From assembly GCA_030848705.1 (NCBI GenBank), contig CM061245.1:76743564-76807563 (forward strand): 64,000 nucleotides of DNA, written 5' to 3'. The translations under genes and the position numbers were made by a program. The notes below the pieces were generated by a model. It was not told the DNA's origin and did not search any database. It was given only the letters and a program-made list of their open reading frames with translations. Of the stretch, positions 22,718-33,599 are shown one piece after another. Each line of letters starts with the position of its first letter. The first letter of the stretch is position 1. This DNA is from Heracleum sosnowskyi (Eukaryota > Streptophyta > Magnoliopsida > Apiales > Apiaceae).

Positions 22718-24955
22718 ATGTCTACAACTCAGAAAGTTGGTACTGTCAAGATCCCTATGTTCAGCAAGGAGCATTATCCAATGTGGAAGAAGAAAATGCT
22801 CCTATTTCTTAAGGTTGCAAATCCTAAATACATTGATGTGATGAAGAATGGACCAAAACTTCCTATGATTATTGAGGAAGAATTAAAAGAGGGTAACATT
22901 GTTACTAGGGCTGCTAGGATGTACCCTAAAGATCCCAAGGATTTCACTCCTGGTGAAAAAGAGGATGTTACCTTGGATTCCTGTCTACAGCTGATCCTTA
23001 TTGATTGTCTTGATCCTATCATGCATAATCATGTCCTAAACTGTGATACTGCCAAACACATTTGGGAAACCATAGAGATAATCAATGAGGGGACAGAGGA
23101 AGTTAGAGAGAATATGCTGGAAATTCTCACTTCACAATATGAGCATTTCAGATCAAACCCTGGTGAGGGTATCTCTCAGGTTTTTGAGAGATACAACAAA
23201 TTAATCAATGATCTGAATCTCAATGGGAAGCACTACACCAACAAGGAGATTAACAAGAAGTTCCTTCTTACACTTCCACCTCATTTGGAGCACAAAATAT
23301 CTGCAATTAGAGAAGCAAGGGATATGAATGAGATTGCTTTGGAGAGATTGTATGGTGTTCTGAAGACCTATGAGCTGGAGCAGATTCAACAGAGGGAGCT
23401 GTATGGAACTGGGAAAATTGTTGGTACCTCTACTACATTGACTGCTGAAGTCCCACAGAAACTGGAAGTAAAAGCTGTTCAACCTTCCAGTTCTAACATG
23501 AATGTTATTGATGCTGAATATGGATTAACATCCATTGATCAATCTGGTGGTGACTTCTATTCTTTAGAAGAACTTGATCAGCTGGAGGATGGTGATTTGG
23601 CTTTGATAGTCAGGAAGTTTGGGAAGTTTAGATTCAAGAGGAATCCCAATCTTAAGTTCAGGCCCAGGTTTCAGAGAGATGATTCCTCATCTTCAAGTGG
23701 CTACAAAACTGGAACTGTGGAGAGAAGCTCAATCAGATGCTACAATTGCAATGAGTTGGGTCACTTTGCTACTGAATGTAAAAAGCCAAGGCAAGTGACA
23801 AGGAACTCATTTGATTCTAGCAGGAAGAATAAGATTGAGAAGGCTTATGTTGCTCAAGGGAAGAGCTGGGATGATACAGACAGTGAAGATGAAGAAGTTG
23901 GAAATCTTGCACTTGTGGCAAAAGGAGGCAGACTCTTTGATTCCATGTTATCTTCACCCGACATGTCTAAGGTAAAATTCACTGATGCTGAAATGATTTT
24001 TCATCTTGGTGGCACCATAAGTTGTGCACGCACTGAAAATGATAGAATAAATCTTTTAAACACTAATCTTGAAAAAGAAATAAAAGATTTAAAACTAGTG
24101 CATAATAATCAAGATGAACTCACTAAACAAGTAGCAGTTCTTGAGAAAAGGGTTAAATTGTATCAACAACTAGAAACCATTCTCAAAGATCAGATTAGTG
24201 AGCTTAAGACCAAAGCTAATGCCTATTACAACTCTTGTAAGACGGCTAAAGAAATTTTCAATCAACAAGCTATTGGTAATCATGTCAGTATAGGTTATGA
24301 TTATAATGAGGCTATTGGATTGCTTGGTATTAACACACCTTGTAGAGTCAGAGAAGAAGGCAAGGTTGTTCCTTATATACTTAAGGGTATTAAAACACCC
24401 TTCTGTAAAGAATCCATAGCAGATCCTATGAATGAGTACTCTATAATCATTGCTGAAGAGATTCGTGAAGAAGATATGGCCTTGGAAGCTGAACAGTCCA
24501 AGAAGTGTATATCTGATATTCCAGTCAAAGTTGTTCCAACTGAAAAGACTAAATCAGATATCCATTTGTTGAATCAAAACAACTGTAGTAATAACATGCC
24601 TGCTACTTATTCTTCTCATAAAGCATGTGGTGTGAGTAATTGCATGTCTTGTGCTTTTAATGTTATGTATGCTTATTTTAATAGTAAGCATGTATCTAGT
24701 GATAAGACTGCTCCACGTCAACATGTTAATAATAAGAAGCATGTTAAAACCAAGACTACTAATCCTCCTCAGACTAGAGTGGATTCATTTATCCCCAAGC
24801 CTAATCAGAAATGTTTTAAGGCTGGCTATAAATGGAAACGCTCTTATGTGAAAGAGGTTGAAGTAGTTGAAGTTAGAAATGTTGTTTTGCCTGACAAAGG
24901 CCAGTTCTTTAAGCATGCCGGACCCAATCAATTTTGGGCTCCGAAGAAGGTCTAA
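22718..24955 (+). CDS. gag: Sire-C Gag protein
   Basis: Intact frame of 745 codons from ATG 22,718 (MSTTQKVGTVKIPMF). An in-frame ATG 26 codons upstream is less likely because relatives align from MSTTQ. Gag would build the cytoplasmic particle holding element RNA. Residues 1-230 form the copia gag domain (YPMWKKKMLLFL, HIWETIEIINEGTEEVRENM, ERLYGVLKTYELEQ). A zinc knuckle CYNCNELGHFATEC lies near residues 341-354. A charged, probably coiled-coil region follows (LEKEIKDLKLVHNNQ, LEKRVKLYQQLETILKDQ). The last part is basic with a Cys-rich CGVSNCMSC stretch and ends NQFWAPKKV. At twice the usual copia gag size it is Sirevirus-like. The protease frame overlaps its end in the -1 phase. Confidence 0.93.
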   Translation: MSTTQKVGTVKIPMFSKEHYPMWKKKMLLFLKVANPKYIDVMKNGPKLPMIIEEELKEGNIVTRAARMYPKDPKDFTPGEKEDVTLDSCLQLILIDCLDPIMHNHVLNCDTAKHIWETIEIINEGTEEVRENMLEILTSQYEHFRSNPGEGISQVFERYNKLINDLNLNGKHYTNKEINKKFLLTLPPHLEHKISAIREARDMNEIALERLYGVLKTYELEQIQQRELYGTGKIVGTSTTLTAEVPQKLEVKAVQPSSSNMNVIDAEYGLTSIDQSGGDFYSLEELDQLEDGDLALIVRKFGKFRFKRNPNLKFRPRFQRDDSSSSSGYKTGTVERSSIRCYNCNELGHFATECKKPRQVTRNSFDSSRKNKIEKAYVAQGKSWDDTDSEDEEVGNLALVAKGGRLFDSMLSSPDMSKVKFTDAEMIFHLGGTISCARTENDRINLLNTNLEKEIKDLKLVHNNQDELTKQVAVLEKRVKLYQQLETILKDQISELKTKANAYYNSCKTAKEIFNQQAIGNHVSIGYDYNEAIGLLGINTPCRVREEGKVVPYILKGIKTPFCKESIADPMNEYSIIIAEEIREEDMALEAEQSKKCISDIPVKVVPTEKTKSDIHLLNQNNCSNNMPATYSSHKACGVSNCMSCAFNVMYAYFNSKHVSSDKTAPRQHVNNKKHVKTKTTNPPQTRVDSFIPKPNQKCFKAGYKWKRSYVKEVEVVEVRNVVLPDKGQFFKHAGPNQFWAPKKV

Positions 24956-25182
24956 TCAATCTGGTAGTGCAGGGAGTTAAACAGGTAAACCGTGTTATGT
25001 GGATTCTTGACAGTGGCAGTTCAAGGCATATGACCGGAGATAGAGCCCTGCTATCAGATGTGGTTGAGAAAGCTGGCCCAGTGCTTACCTTTGGAGATAA
25101 CAGCAAGGGTATAACTGAGGATATGGCCTGTTTGAAATCAAGAAATGTTATCAGTCAATTAGGACATCAATGTTACATTTGA
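24934..25182 (+). pseudogene. pol: Sire-C protease remnant
   Basis: The open frame overlaps the last 22 bases of gag in the -1 phase. It contains the copia aspartic protease motif WILDSGSSRHMTGD and LTFGDNSKGITEDMACLKSRNV, then runs into unrelated sequence at the first deletion junction (about 25,153-25,163). No ATG is present at its start, so expression would need a -1 frameshift or another mechanism. Everything from the protease C-terminus to the end of integrase is missing. Confidence 0.85.
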
Positions 25183-25800
25183 TGTCTCCAACCTCCCTAA
25201 TATCCAAAAAGAAGATTCATCTGAGAAGCTGAAGTTTGATAACTTGCCAGACTCAGAATCAGATGATGAAGCCCCACCTGAAGTTATTGCTAGTGATGAT
25301 AATAACAATGATGATAATGATCATGGTGATGGTGGTGGAAACACTGGTAACAATGGAGATACCACCAACACTGGAGAAGAATCATCAAGGCAATCAAGCA
25401 ACAACTCAGGGGGAGCAGATGAAGGATCAACTAGTATCTCACAACATCAAAGTGAAATTCAAGGCGAATCATCAAGATCAAATCTTCCAAGACAAACTGT
25501 ATGGAATAGAGCTCATCCCTTTGAGCTGATTATTGGTGATCCAGGTGTTGGAGTAAGAACTAGAAGTGCTACTCAAAACGAATGTTATTATTCAGGGTTT
25601 CTTTCTGAAATGGAACCAAAGAAAATTGAGGGAGCACTGACTGATCCAGATTGAGTGATTGCTATGCAAGATGAACTCAATCAATTTGAACAACAGCAAG
25701 TCTGGAAGCTGGTACCCAGGCCAAAGTACAAGAAAGTAGTTGGTACAAAATGGGTATTCAGAAACAAGCTAGATGAAGATGGCATAATCACAAGAGACCA
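25163..25800 (+). pseudogene. Sire-C pol linker and first RT residues
   Basis: Frame 2 resumes at DINVTFDVSNLP, the segment that in copia pol follows integrase. It continues through an Asp/Asn/Gly-rich linker (SDDNNNDDNDHGDGGGNTGN) and VRTRSATQNECYYSGFLSEMEP. A TGA at 25,652-25,654 interrupts it. After the stop it reads VIAMQDELNQFEQQQVWKLV and TKWVFRNKLDEDGI, the start of reverse transcriptase, and ends at the second deletion junction (about 25,797). The catalytic RT part is missing. Confidence 0.85.
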
Positions 25801-25976
25801 AGCATAGTGACATCAGGTATCATTTTATCCAAGAGCATGTCATGAATGGAACTGTGGAGTTACACTTTGTACCCACAGAAGAACAAACTGCAGATATATT
25901 CACTAAATCTGTTGACAAATCCACATTTATCAAGTTAGTTGGTAAATCGGGTATGTTAAACAGTCTTAGTGATTAA
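25797..25976 (+). pseudogene. Sire-C RNase H C-terminal tail
   Basis: TKHSDIRYHFIQEHVMNGT, then FVPTEEQTADIFTKSVD, ending at TAA 25,974-25,976. This is the end of copia pol, where RNase H closes with the ADIFTK motif. It follows the RT start directly, with an ACCAAGCA overlap at the junction, so most of RT and RNase H was deleted. Confidence 0.9.
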
Positions 25977-26333
25977 AATATCTCTGTCATGTTTGTTCTT
26001 TCAAATTCATTTTCTTTTGATGATATTGAATGATAGAATGTGCCAATTCTTATTTATTGTATAAAGCTTGTTAATTTAAATATTCTGAATAATTTATTTT
26101 CTTTAAAAATATTTTTCTCATTTTCAATGGAGAAATGTATTTTTATTGAAAATATATTTATTTAGATTCATTTAAATTATTTTCAGACTGTAAATATTTT
26201 TGTTCAGATTTTTATGCAAGTTTATAGTAGTTTTGTGTTTTTGAAATTTTTTATGCAGTAGGTTTTTAATGTTTTTAGAAAGTTTTTGTGTATAAATGTC
26301 TGATTTTGGCTGCATCTGTTAGTATTAAGCTCG

Positions 26334-26653
26334 GTATGACCTGCCTCTAGGTCATATTGGCATGTTTTCCTTTTTATGTTTATATTTTCTTGTAAATAGC
26401 TCGGTATGACCTCTTGTAAGGTCATATAAGATTTCGGTATGACCTATTCTGAGGTCATATTGAATTTTATTCGTGCTTTTGTTGTTTATTCAGTTTATAT
26501 TTTTGATTTTCTCGGTATGACCTTATCCCAGGTCATATTGATTTTCGGTATGACCTATTCTGAGGTCATATTGGATTTTATTTATGCATTTTTTTGTTGT
26601 TTATGCAGTTTTTATTTTGCTTTTCTCGGTATGACCTATCTTGGAGGTCATAC
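26334..26653 (+). repeat. Sire-C post-pol array of six hairpins
   Basis: Six units of CGGTATGACCT, 6 or 7 loop bases, then AGGTCATA. The 8-bp stems TATGACCT/AGGTCATA are perfect in all six, at 26,335-26,356, 26,405-26,426, 26,438-26,459, 26,516-26,537, 26,549-26,570 and 26,630-26,652. Loops differ (GCCTCT, CTTGTA, ATTCTG twice, TATCCC, ATCTTGG). The stem words equal the LTR motif of the same element. Confidence 0.95.
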
Positions 26654-27494
26654 TGGTGTGTAACCTTAGTTTATTTTGTAAATAATGCATTTAATTAATT
26701 TCTGCATTGCATTTTAATTCAGTTTATGCATGTAAATAATTTCTGCAGTTTATTTTAATTCAAATTATTGCCTGTAAATAGTTTCCTGTAAATATTTTTT
26801 TTTATTATTATTTATTATCTTTTATTTTCTATTTATCTTAGTTATTTGTATAAATATATTGTATATAGTATTTTTGATCTAGCTCTTGCTTAGCTGGAAA
26901 TTCAGTGCCAAATCCAAATCAGGTATTACTTTCTATCTCTCAATCCAATTCTTTTACTGTTGCTGAACCCAAGTGGTTGTTAGGGTTGACCAAGGGAATG
27001 TAGATCCACAATCTCTATCCCAGGTCTTAGAGCCAAACAATGAGTCTACAACCTTCTTGAACTCTCAGCCTGAACAGAAATCAATGTTAAATAAAGAAGT
27101 ATTTTGATTGAAACAGTGAGTGATCCCACAGCTCTGCCTCCTCTAAAGAAATTCAACATATATTGAGGCATCTGTCAGCCCATCTGTATCCTCTCAATAG
27201 GATATGGACTTTGAAATGGCCAATGAACTGTATCTAGAAACATTCTCTCAACAGGATGAATCTATTGAAATTCGCCATAGGGCCATGGCACTTTGTACTG
27301 AGTCAAGCACACTCTCATTACTCACAATGGGAGAAAACAATTTCATTAGATGAAACTCAGGACACAGTGAAAGCAGAGCACCTGCAACTGGTTACAGTGC
27401 CTACCATTGTCACGGTAGAAGTGCCTTCATAGGCATCTGAGGGAAAATTTGATTCTTTGCCAAATTAAATAGAATCATTTTCTCCCCTCCCAGA
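26654..27494 (+). other. Sire-C post-pol spacer
   Basis: AT-rich to 26,880, then more mixed sequence with no open frame longer than about 60 codons. It probably includes the decayed beginning of the post-pol gene. Confidence 0.5.
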
Positions 27495-28114
27495 GTGAAC
27501 ACCTCTGGCTCCCAAAGGGATTTTCCACTCGCAGATTTATCTGGAGAAAGTGGAAGGCAACTTGGTCAGTCTATCACTGAAGCAATTCAGATTTCAAATC
27601 CAAGTGATTTGATAGACATGATTGAGGATCGGGATTTGCGAACTCCCATTGCACCACCACTGACCTCTCTTGAAGAGGCTAGGGTGAGTTTCAATGCAGG
27701 TACTGATAAAAAGGAGCAATCAGACAGCTAATGTTGAGTGATGAGAGTCAAACACTGAGTGAAACACATGCACGTGAGATGAGTGATACACTTACAAGAG
27801 AAATTCAAGTGAGTGCACACACAGACACATACACTGCAATGTAGTTAGCTCACATAGCTGATCTACAGGAACATATATTCAAAACCCAGGCTGATAAAGA
27901 AATTTTGCAAGCACAAGTGGTTGAACGGTCTTCTTCTTCCACCTCTGTCAACAATCAGCTGGGACTGCTCAAGGAAATATTGAAGACATTTACTACCCAA
28001 GATCAACTCCATCATCTATCTCAACTCCTACTGGCTTCAGATACTCTTAAAGTTAAATCTGTAGAGAATTCCTCAACTAAGGGGGAGAAGTTTCTAAGGG
28101 GGAGAAGTTTCTAG
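27495..28114 (+). pseudogene. Sire-C remnant of the post-pol (env-position) gene
   Basis: Two open pieces: 27,495-27,731 (MNTSGSQRDFPLADLSGES ... TDKKEQSDS) and 27,905-28,114 (MQAQVVERSSSSTSV ... LLKEILKTF). They are rich in Ser, Glu and Lys and lie where Sireviruses carry an extra gene between pol and the 3' LTR. The second piece has helix-prone heptads. No membrane segment or signal peptide is visible. The function of this gene family is not established. Confidence 0.5.
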
Positions 28115-28137
28115 AAGTTTCTAAGGGGGAGAAGAGT
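28078..28137 (+). repeat. Repeated polypurine tracts of Sire-C
   Basis: Three copies of AAGGGGGAGAAG spaced by TTTCT(A)AAGTTTCT units. They copy the final tract at 28,467-28,477. Multiple polypurine tracts upstream of the 3' LTR are a known Sirevirus trait. Confidence 0.8.
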
Positions 28138-28466
28138 TTCTAGAAGTTTCTGGAGAAGCTAGTATAAAGGAAGCGGAAAAAGATATAAAAGGTAAAGAGG
28201 GAGTTTCAGGGGAGTAAAGGTAAGTTAGCTCTGTTTTGTAAATGTTATATGTATAGAGCTTAGATAAATCAAGACAGGTTCAATGTTATCATATGTTCAG
28301 TCTAGAGGAACATCTGTCTTGTATTTATCTTTACTGGTGAAATCTGGAAATGTCATATTTGATCCAGAACTTTCTAGTATTTACTTAGGCTTTAGAGTCT
28401 TATCTTTTTCTTGGTTTTAGTTGAGTGATCCTCTAGGTATTTGGTTGTTATTCTCTAACAAACAAA

Positions 28467-28477
28467 TAGGGGGAGAT
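28467..28477 (+). promoter_or_regulatory. Polypurine tract of Sire-C
   Basis: AGGGGGAGAT directly before the 3' LTR start TGAAAGG; plus-strand priming site. Confidence 0.88.
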
Positions 28478-29969
28478 TGAAAGGCATATGTTATAGCCTA
28501 TTTGTAGTTCGAGGATTCTACTCTACTTAAACCAGAATGTAATAAGTAAATATTAGATTAAAGGTCACAGGAATCTCAGAGAGTTTTATCTGTCAAGAGA
28601 ATGGAGTATTAAAGTCATCTACAGACTTGAAGTTATTCTACATTGAAAGAAGTTCAATTTATTGATCAAGCCTCAGTGAAGTATTCAAGGAAGTGGATTT
28701 ACTACAGTGACAGAGATTTCCAGTTAGTGACGGAAGGAGTACAAGATACAAAAGTTCAGTCAGAGCTAAAGAAAAGAAGCCACAGCTTTAAATGGTTTAA
28801 AGATGATGAATTTTCATTGAAGTCAGTTATTCATGAAACCAGACAGTGCATCGAATGACGACATCAATCAGTGGAATTAATTCATCTATTTTCAGTGGTG
28901 TTCAGAAGAGAGAGAGATACTTTGTTTTTAAGTTATTCTCTTCTAATTAATTAAATGATTAATCAATTTAATTAATAAATTAATTCTTTCAGAATTAATT
29001 TATTTATTAAATTAATTAATTTAGTTGTTTGAATTATTTATTAAATTAATTCCAGAAAAGAATTAATTTAATTTAGAATTTAATTCAACTAAAAATTAAT
29101 TAAAAGAAAGTAATTTAAGTACTAGTATGACCTGTCTATTAATAACTAGTATGACCTAGTTTAATAGAATGAAAAACACGGTATGACCTAATTAAAATAG
29201 GTCATACATGTTTCTTTTTCTAGGTCATACCGAGTTCTTGTTAACAGGTCATACAAGCTTTGCAGGTTCTTTTGAGAGTTGGTGAGAGAACTTGAGGTCA
29301 TACCAGTTGCTTTCCAGGTTCTATTCAAAGTTGGTGAAAAGTGCTTTACCAGGTTCTACCGAAAGAAATGAAAAAGGTGTGCTAGGTCATACCGGATTTA
29401 TTTCTCAGGTTCTTTTGTTAAAGTAAGGTTCTACTGGACTCAGTTGGCAGGTCATACAGGGCAATTGCATTTTTATATACCCGAGGCTGTTTTCTTCAGA
29501 AGAAAAAAACTGACATAATTTGAAAAGCAAAGCAGCAGACTATTTTCTCTCAAGAACAAAGAAGAAAAGCATTTAATCTTATTTCTTCTCAAGCAATTAA
29601 TTCTAGTTTGTATTGTTAAATCCAAACCACTAGAATTTGATTACTTGTATTGCTTTGACTATCTAGCGGATTTTTATCCCTAGAACGAATCTCAAATTAT
29701 CAAATATTGTTAAATCATTTTATTACAAAAATAGATAAATTCATGTCGAATTTATTCTAGATTTGTTTTAATTTATTTGAGATTCAATCTTGTATTCAGT
29801 ATCATTTGTAACACCCTTCAAGTTTAATATAGATTATTTAACTTGAATCTTGTTTCATTTAATTCCGCATTAATTTGTTCTTAAACAGTTTTATTCTAAA
29901 AGGACAAATTCGATAAAACGGTATAGTTTGTATTCAACCCCCCTTCTACAAACTTATCAGGACCTAACA
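28478..29969 (+). repeat. 3' LTR of Sire-C
   Basis: 1,492 bp, same length and, on reading, the same sequence as the 5' LTR; followed by the AAATT duplication. Confidence 0.95.
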
Positions 29970-29974
29970 AAATT

Positions 29975-30070
29975 TGTTATTGTAATTGTTAAATCTTCAA
30001 CAATACAAATTTGATTAAACGACACTGTTTGTATTCAACCCCCCTTCTACAAACATATCAGGACCTAACA
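29975..30070 (+). repeat. 5' LTR of Sire-B, last part
   Basis: 96 bp that complete the interrupted LTR, ending CAGGACCTAACA and followed by the primer site at 30,073-30,085. Confidence 0.9.
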
Positions 30071-30174
30071 ATTGGCATCAGAGCCTTTTGATTGATATAC
30101 AAATCAAAGATCCAATTGTTTTGAGATTTTTTCTTAAACTCTGAAATTTTTATTATTCTTCAAAAATCTCAAAA

Positions 30175-32123
30175 ATGTCTACAACTCAGAAAATGATGTT
30201 GTCACTAGAGCTGCTAGGATGTACCCTAAGGATCCCAAGGACTACACTCCTGATGAAAAAAAGGATGCTACATTGGATGCCTGTCTACAGTTGATACTGG
30301 TTGATTGTCTTGATCCTGTCATGCATAATCATGTTCTAAACCGTGCTACTGTCAAACACATTTGGGACACTATAGAGATAATCAATGAGGAGACAGAGGA
30401 AGTAAGAGAGAATAAGCTGGAAATTCTCACCTCTTCTTATGAGCATTTCAGATCAAACCCTGGTGAAGGTATCTATGAGGTTTTTGAGAGATACAACAAA
30501 TTGATCAATGATCTGAATCTCAATGGGAAGCACTATACTATCAAGGAGATTAACAAGAAGTTCCTCCTGACACTTCCAATTCATTTGGAGCACAGAATAT
30601 CTGCAATCAGAGAAGCAAGAGATCTTGGAGAGATTTCTCTGGAAAGACTGTATGGTGTTCTGAAGACCTATGAGCTGGAGCAGATTCAACAAAATGAGAT
30701 ATATGGAACTGGAAAGATAGTTAGTACTTCTACTGCATTGACAACAGAAGTCCCACAGAAACTGGAAGTGAAGGTTGTTCAGCCTTCCAGTTCTAACTTG
30801 GATATTATTGATGCTGAATATTGTTTAACATCCATTGATCAATCTGGTGGTGACTTCTATTCTTTGGAAGAACTTGATCAGCTGGAGGATGGTGATTTGG
30901 CAATGATAGTCAGGAAATTTGGCAAATTCAGATTCAGAAGAAATTCCAATCTTAAGTTTAAGCCCAGGTTTCAGAGAGGTGGTTCCTCATCTACATATAG
31001 CACAAGGGGTGGCTATAAAACTGGAACTGTGGAAAGAAGCACAATCAGGTGCTACAATTGTAATGAGTTGGGTCACTTTGCTACAGAATGTAAAAAGCCA
31101 AAGCAAGTGAGAAGGAACTCATTTGATTCTAGCAAGAAGAATAAGATTGGGAAAGCTTATGTTGCCGAAGGAAAGAGTTGGGATGATACTGATAGTGATG
31201 AAGAAGCAGGTGAAATTGGAAACCTAGCTTTAATGGCTAATGAGGCAAGCACTTCATCAACATTCATGTCAGAGGTAAAGTTTACTGATACTGAAATGAT
31301 CTATCATCTTAGTACTACTGTTTCATGTGCACGTAGATAAAATGATAGAATAATTCTTTTGAACACAACTCTTGAAAAGGAGGTAAAAGAATTAAAACTT
31401 GTGCATGTTAATCAGGATGAACTTACTAAGAAAATAGAATTTCTTGAGAATAGGGTTAAATGTTATATTCAACTGGAAACCATTCTTAAGGATCAGATTA
31501 GTGAACTTAAGGTTAAGGCTAATGCTTACTATAACTCTTGTAAGACTGCTAAAGAAATCATCAATAAACAAGTTATTGGTCAATTTGTTGGCATAGGCTA
31601 TGACTATAATGAGTCTATTGGTGAATTAAGCATAAATACCCCTAATAGAGTCAGTTCTGAAGAAAGGGGTATACCAGATGTGCTTAAGGGTATTGATAAA
31701 CCTTTCTTTAGAGAGTCCCAAGGAGAACCTCTGAATGAATACTCTATCATTATTGAAGATGAGATACGTATGGAGGATCGTGCTTTTGATCTTGATCAGC
31801 CCAATAAGTGTATGTCTGACAAACCAGTCAAAGTTGTTTCAGCAACGGAGACTAAGTCAGACATTCATAAAGTGGATCAAAACAACTATAGAACCAACAT
31901 GCATGCTGTTAATCTTTCTCATAAAGCATGTGGTGTGGTAAATTGCATGTCTTGTGCTTTCAATGTTATGTATGCTTATTTTAATAGTAAGCATGTATCT
32001 GATAATAAGACTGCTCCACGTCAACATGTTAATAATAAGAAGCATGTTAGATCTAAGACTACTAGTCCTCCAAAGACTAGAGTGGATCCATTTATCCCTA
32101 AGCCTACTCAGAAATGTGATAAG
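30175..32123 (+). pseudogene. gag: Sire-B gag, N-terminal and central parts
   Basis: The ATG at 30,175 (MSTTQK) is followed after 18 bases by a deletion of about 160 bp relative to Sire-C, which shifts the frame, so the main frame (frame 3) has no start. That frame runs from about 30,198: copia gag domain (HIWDTIEIINEETEEVREN), zinc knuckle CYNCNELGHFATEC near 31,050, then a TAA at 31,338-31,340, then the coiled-coil region in the same frame (LEKEVKELKLVHVNQ). At 32,124 a solo LTR interrupts it. The protein is close to Sire-C Gag along its length. Confidence 0.9.
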
Positions 32124-32925
32124 TGTAACACCCCCAGACCTGGGGTCGGAGATCTGGGTTGTCACGATCCCTTGTTCCGTACAAACACTTAATACTTGAA
32201 CCATGAAACAATAAATCAACACACATGGTGACCCCACCATCAATATACTCACGCTAGTTATGTCTCAGAAACGAACTTACAATAACAGTAGTCATATGAT
32301 CCATAAATTAAAGTTATTACAACCCAAAAGTAAAATACTTGCAACCTACTACCAGTATGATTTCTATGTGAAACCATATGGTAGCGCAAAAGTTTGTTCT
32401 TGTTCATTAATATACATAAGTGATACTTATAATTAAACCGGAGCAACAAGAGTTACACTCCGAACCAACTCAGTACTTCCGAGCGGTACGACGAATCCTG
32501 GCCATCTACTCTAGCTGTTGTGTTGTGATATATATGTATAGAAAGAAAAAGCAAGAGTGAGCACTCAGCCCAGCAATAATACAATACAGAATAAGCATAT
32601 AAGTAAGCTTATATCAAAAAGGAAAAACCTTTAAAACCTCATTCGTATACCGTATGATATATTTATTTCTCTTTTCGTCAAAACATACCATACAGTACGA
32701 CTACTGTATGAGGAACATCATTACTGATTACTGTCACATTATCAGTAACTCAGCACCTAGGCTTTTGTTACAATGTGCAGCTCAACTCCGATTGGAGGGA
32801 AGGGAATGTACTGGAACACCCGATACACGGTGATCAGCCGTTGTATCGTAACTTTTCTTTTCTACTAGTAGAAGGATGACTTCCTGTTCGGTTATCACCC
32901 TGACCGCATATGGGCCATTGTACTA

Positions 32926-33070
32926 AGAGATCACTACCTCGGCGCCTATTTCGTCACCGGGCAAGCCTTAGCACTCAAGAGATCACTACCTCGGCGCCTA
33001 TTTCGTCACCGGGCAAGCCTTGATAAATTTGGCACTACCCCGACACCTATTTCATTGCCGTGTAGGCCTT
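32926..33070 (-). repeat. Tandem repeat of about 50 bp, three copies, in the solo LTR
   Basis: A unit with GATCACTACCTCGGCGCC, TATTTCGTCACCGGGCAAG and CCTT occurs at 32,926 and 32,978 almost identically. A diverged third (CACTACCCCGACACC, TATTTCATTGCCG) follows at 33,033. Confidence 0.85.
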
Positions 33071-33599
33071 TCCAATTCCCATGATGAAAAACATTAATGA
33101 AACGGAAATCGGAATTTAATTCCATATTTCCCAAGTACGAATACTCGTCAAAACTTTGTAACCGTTTAGAACACCTTAATCCAGAATAATTGAAAGGAGT
33201 AAGTCAAAGTGTGGGTTGACATTAGTCAACGAGACTACCGATGATTACTACGTATTTTGAAATCATGACCAGGGAGTTTATTGAAATTTCAGAGTTCAGC
33301 GAGTTTGAAATACTCTACTTGAATGGGGGAGCCATCCCCTAGTTATAAGTATTCTAGAGGAACAGTGGAAGTAAAACTCTGTCCTCGAATTCTTGAACTA
33401 GATTCCCAGTTTTCGATGAGTTGGAAAATAATTACCGCATTTAATTACCTTTAACTATCTTAAGATAATAGTTGGGAATCTCTATTTTAATACCTTTTCT
33501 GAAAATCAGAAATTTATATTTTTGTGTAAATAATAGAACCTTTAACCATATAATAAGGTTCTATGATTTTAAATCATATTTGGAATATTTAATAAATAC

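Larger units (their letters stand above)
21127..29969 (+). mobile_element. Ty1/copia Sirevirus, Sire-C, young deletion derivative
   Basis: The two LTRs are 1,492 bp each and show no difference on reading. Target duplication is AAATT (21,122-21,126 and 29,970-29,974). It is inserted in the Sire-B LTR. Gag is intact, but pol is reduced to the start of protease, the linker between integrase and RT with a few RT residues, and the last RNase H residues; two deletions removed the rest. A long post-pol region follows with a hairpin array, remains of an extra reading frame and repeated polypurine tracts. Matching LTRs show recent insertion, so the enzymes were most likely supplied in trans. Confidence 0.95.

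Noticed and set aside
26334..26653. CRISPR-like array of regularly repeated palindromes
   Set aside because: This is a plant retrotransposon spacer; unit spacing is irregular, loops are 6-7 bases and no cas genes exist. The Sire-D arrays were rejected for the same reason.
26334..26653. MicroRNA precursors formed by the hairpins
   Set aside because: Stems are only 8 bp, far too short for a plant miRNA precursor.
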